From NCBI GenBank assembly GCA_963681505.1, contig OY811977.1:9748507-9812506 (forward strand): a stretch of DNA of 64,000 bases. Reading direction: 5' to 3'. A program made the position numbers and the translations under genes. Every line of letters starts with the position of its first letter. The stretch's first letter is position 1. This DNA is from Eunapius fragilis. Lineage: Eukaryota > Porifera > Demospongiae > Spongillida > Spongillidae. The notes under the pieces were generated by a model. That model was given only the letters and a program-made list of their open reading frames with translations, did not search any database and was not told the DNA's origin. Positions 61,860 to 64,000 of this stretch are shown piece by piece.

Positions 61860-62414
61860 ATGTATGGGTGGGAACCAACTTTTGAATCGCTTGGTAAACC
61901 CATATCAAAGGAGGTATCCTTGGGGTGGCATGTAAAACAGATAGAGGAATCGTTACTGCTATCTTCCGTGTGTGCAGTGGTTTGCTCATATTGCATGTCT
62001 CATCAACACCTCGATGCTAAGATAGTCAAAAATTTCCCATAGAAATGTATGGGTGGGAACCAACTTTTGAATCGCTTGGTAAACCCATATCAAAGGAGGT
62101 ATCCTTGGGGTGGCATGTAAAACAGATAGAGGAATCGTTACTGCTATCTTCCGTGTGTGCAGTGGTTTGCTCATATTGCATGTCTCATCAACACCTCGAT
62201 GCTAAGATAGTCAAAAATTTCCCATAGAAATGTATGGGTGGGAACCAACTTTTGAATCGCTTGGTAAACCCATATCAAAGGAGGTATCCTTGGGGTGGCA
62301 TGTAAAACAGATAGAGGAATCGTTACTGCTATCTTCCGTGTGTGCAGTGGTTTGCTCATATTGCATGTCTCATCAACACCTCGATGCTAAGATAGTCAAA
62401 AATTTCCCATAGAA
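61860..62414. repeat. Three consecutive identical 185-bp monomers
   Basis: 61860-62044, 62045-62229 and 62230-62414 share CCATATCAAAGGAGGTATCC, AATCGTTACTGC and CTTCCGTGTGTGC, variants I did not see elsewhere in the window. This is a very recent local triplication. Confidence 0.92.
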
Positions 62415-64000
62415 ATGTATGGGTGGGAACCTACATTTGAATCGCTTGGTAAACCCATGCCAAAGCAGGTATCCTCGGGGTGGCATTTAAGAGAGATTGA
62501 GGAGTGGTTACTGCTATCTTCCATGTGTGCAGTGGTTTGCTCATATTGCATTTCTCATCAACACTTCGATGCTAAGATAGTCAATATTTCCCATAGAGAT
62601 GTATGGGTGGTTTCCCATAGGAATGTATGGGTGTGAACCTACTTTTGAATCGCTTGGTAAACCCATACCAAAGCAGGTATCCTCGGGGTGGCATTTAAAA
62701 CAGATAGAGAAATGGTTACTGCTATCTTCCATGTGTGCAGTGGTTTACTCATATTGCATGCCTCATCAACACCTCGATGGTAAGATAGTCAAAAATTTCC
62801 CATAGAAATGTATGGGTGGGAACCTACTTTTGAATCGCTTGGTAAACCCATACCAAAGGAGGTATCCTCGGGGTGGCATTTCAAACAGATAGAGGAATGG
62901 TTACTGCTATCATCCATGTGTGCAGTGGTTTGCTCATATTGCATGTCTCATCAACACCTCGATGCTAAGATAGTCAATATTTCCCATAGAGATGTATGGG
63001 TGGTTTCCCATAGGAATGTATGGGTGTGAACCTACTTTTGAATCGCTTGGTAAACCCATACCAAAGCAGGTATCCTCGGGGTGGCATTTAAAACAGATAG
63101 AGGAATGGTTACTGCTATCTTCCATGTGTGCAGTGGTTTGCTCATTTTGCATGTCTCATCAACACCTCGATGCTAAGATAGTCAAAAATTTCCCACAGAA
63201 ATGTGTGGGTGGGAACCTACTTTTGAATCGCTTGGTAAACCAATACCAAAGAAGGTATCCTCGGGGTGGCATTTAAAACAGATACAGGAATGGTTTCTGC
63301 TATCTTCCATGTGTGCAGTGGATTGCTCATATTGCATGTTTCATCAACACCTCGATGCTAAGATAGTCAATATTTCCCATAGAGATGTATGGGTGGTTTC
63401 CCATAGGAATGTATGGGTGGGAACCTACATTTGAATCGCTTGGGTAACCCATACCGAAGTAGGTATGCTCGGGGTGGCATTTGAAACACATAGCGGAATG
63501 GTTACTGCTATCTTCCATGTGTGCAGTGGTTTGCTCATATTGCATGTCTCATCAACACCTCGATGCTAAGATAGTCAAAAATTTCCCATAGAAATGTATG
63601 GGTGGGAACCTACTTTTGAATCGCTTGGTAAACCAATACCAAAGCGGGTATCCTCGGGGTGGCATTTAAAACAGATAGAGGAATGTTTACTGCTATCTTT
63701 TATGTGTGCAGTGGTTTGCTCATATTGCATGTCTCATCAACACCTCGATGCTAAGATAGTCAATATTTCCCATAGAGATGTATGGGTGGTTTCCCATAGG
63801 ACTGTATGGGTGGGAACCTACTTTTGAATCGCTTGGTAAACCCATACCAAAGCAGGTTTCCTCGGGGTGGCATTTAAAACAGATACAGAAATGGTTACTG
63901 CTATCTTCCATGTGTGCAGTGGTTTGCTCATATTACATGTCTCATCAACACCTCGATGCTAAGATAGTCAATATTTCCCATAGAGATGTATGGGTGGTTT

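Larger units (their letters stand above)
49302..64000. repeat. Region 3: 185/208-bp satellite, about 76 monomers, cut by window end
   Basis: Anchored on GGTATCCTCGGGGTGGCATT, monomers start at 49317 and continue in steps of 185 or 208 bp (184 in four cases) to 63855. Conserved stretches include GGAATGGTTACTGCTATCTT, CCATGTGTGCAGTGGTTTGC and CATCAACACCTCGATGCTAA. All are in one orientation. The 185-bp length is close to a nucleosome repeat, as in many centromeric satellites; that role is an inference only. Short open frames of 60-77 codons recur because each monomer lacks stops in parts of some frames, but neither 185 nor 208 is a multiple of three. Confidence 0.95.

Noticed and set aside
50130..63911. 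Recurrent 60-77-codon frames in the 185-bp satellite (MQYEQTTAHMEDSSNHS, MYGWEPTFESLGKP)
   Set aside because: Both strands are open over the same monomer, monomer lengths are not multiples of three, and changes do not respect codons.
46285..64000. CENP-B box in Region 2 or 3
   Set aside because: The closest string, TTCGTTTGGACC in Region 2, lacks the required A and CGGG spacing. No match in the 185-bp monomer.
1..64000. Transposable element, rRNA, tRNA or viral remnants
   Set aside because: No terminal repeats with target duplications, no conserved catalytic motif in any frame, no cloverleaf or rRNA-like stretch noticed.

Overview
The whole window is tandem-repetitive DNA. I see no gene I would defend: no rRNA, tRNA, transposase, reverse transcriptase, integrase or other recognisable protein domain on either strand. 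Three unrelated-looking satellite families lie end to end with sharp junctions, which suggests constitutive heterochromatin (pericentromeric, subtelomeric or sex-chromosome-like) of a eukaryote with a repeat-rich genome. The species or phylum cannot be named from the sequence. Nothing looks prokaryotic.

Region 1 (1-46284) is a composite, higher-order repeat. Thirty-seven blocks of a G-rich hexamer minisatellite, built from GGTAGT and GGGATT with almost no C on the + strand, alternate with 36 CpG-rich spacers. The spacers are made of a 62-bp unit (and a shorter form of about 52 bp) around CAATTCGGCGCGCTGCGACG. Most blocks begin and end with the same sequence, but their middles differ; lengths run from about 0.2 to 2.8 kb. 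Spacer lengths fall on two ladders (243/305/367 and 358/420/482 bp). Cassettes have been copied in tandem at several scales, with repeat distances of 102, 717, 1020, 1584 and about 2000 bp, and dispersed copies 2376, about 6159 and about 12917 bp apart.

Region 2 (46285-49301) is an array of about 58 copies of a 52-bp unit. Each unit is built around a dyad centred on a SacII-type CCGCGG core, so the array is a string of potential cruciforms or hairpins. The longest perfect palindrome I found, 40 bp, ends five bases before the junction with Region 3.

Region 3 (49302-64000) is a satellite with a 185-bp monomer and a 208-bp variant. The 23-bp difference is a tandem duplication of a 24-bp hairpin element plus a one-base deletion. 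Short and long monomers often alternate, giving 393-bp dimers. Twenty-seven monomers form a 5246-bp block present twice in tandem with the same private mutations, and a third, shorter copy of part of it lies 1942 bp further on.

Many long open frames exist in all three regions. They are by-products of repeat units without stop codons: several frames, on both strands, are open over the same bases. No pathway or gene cooperation can be described. What is worth attention is the repeat architecture, the extreme strand asymmetry of Region 1, the palindromic Region 2 unit, and the junctions.
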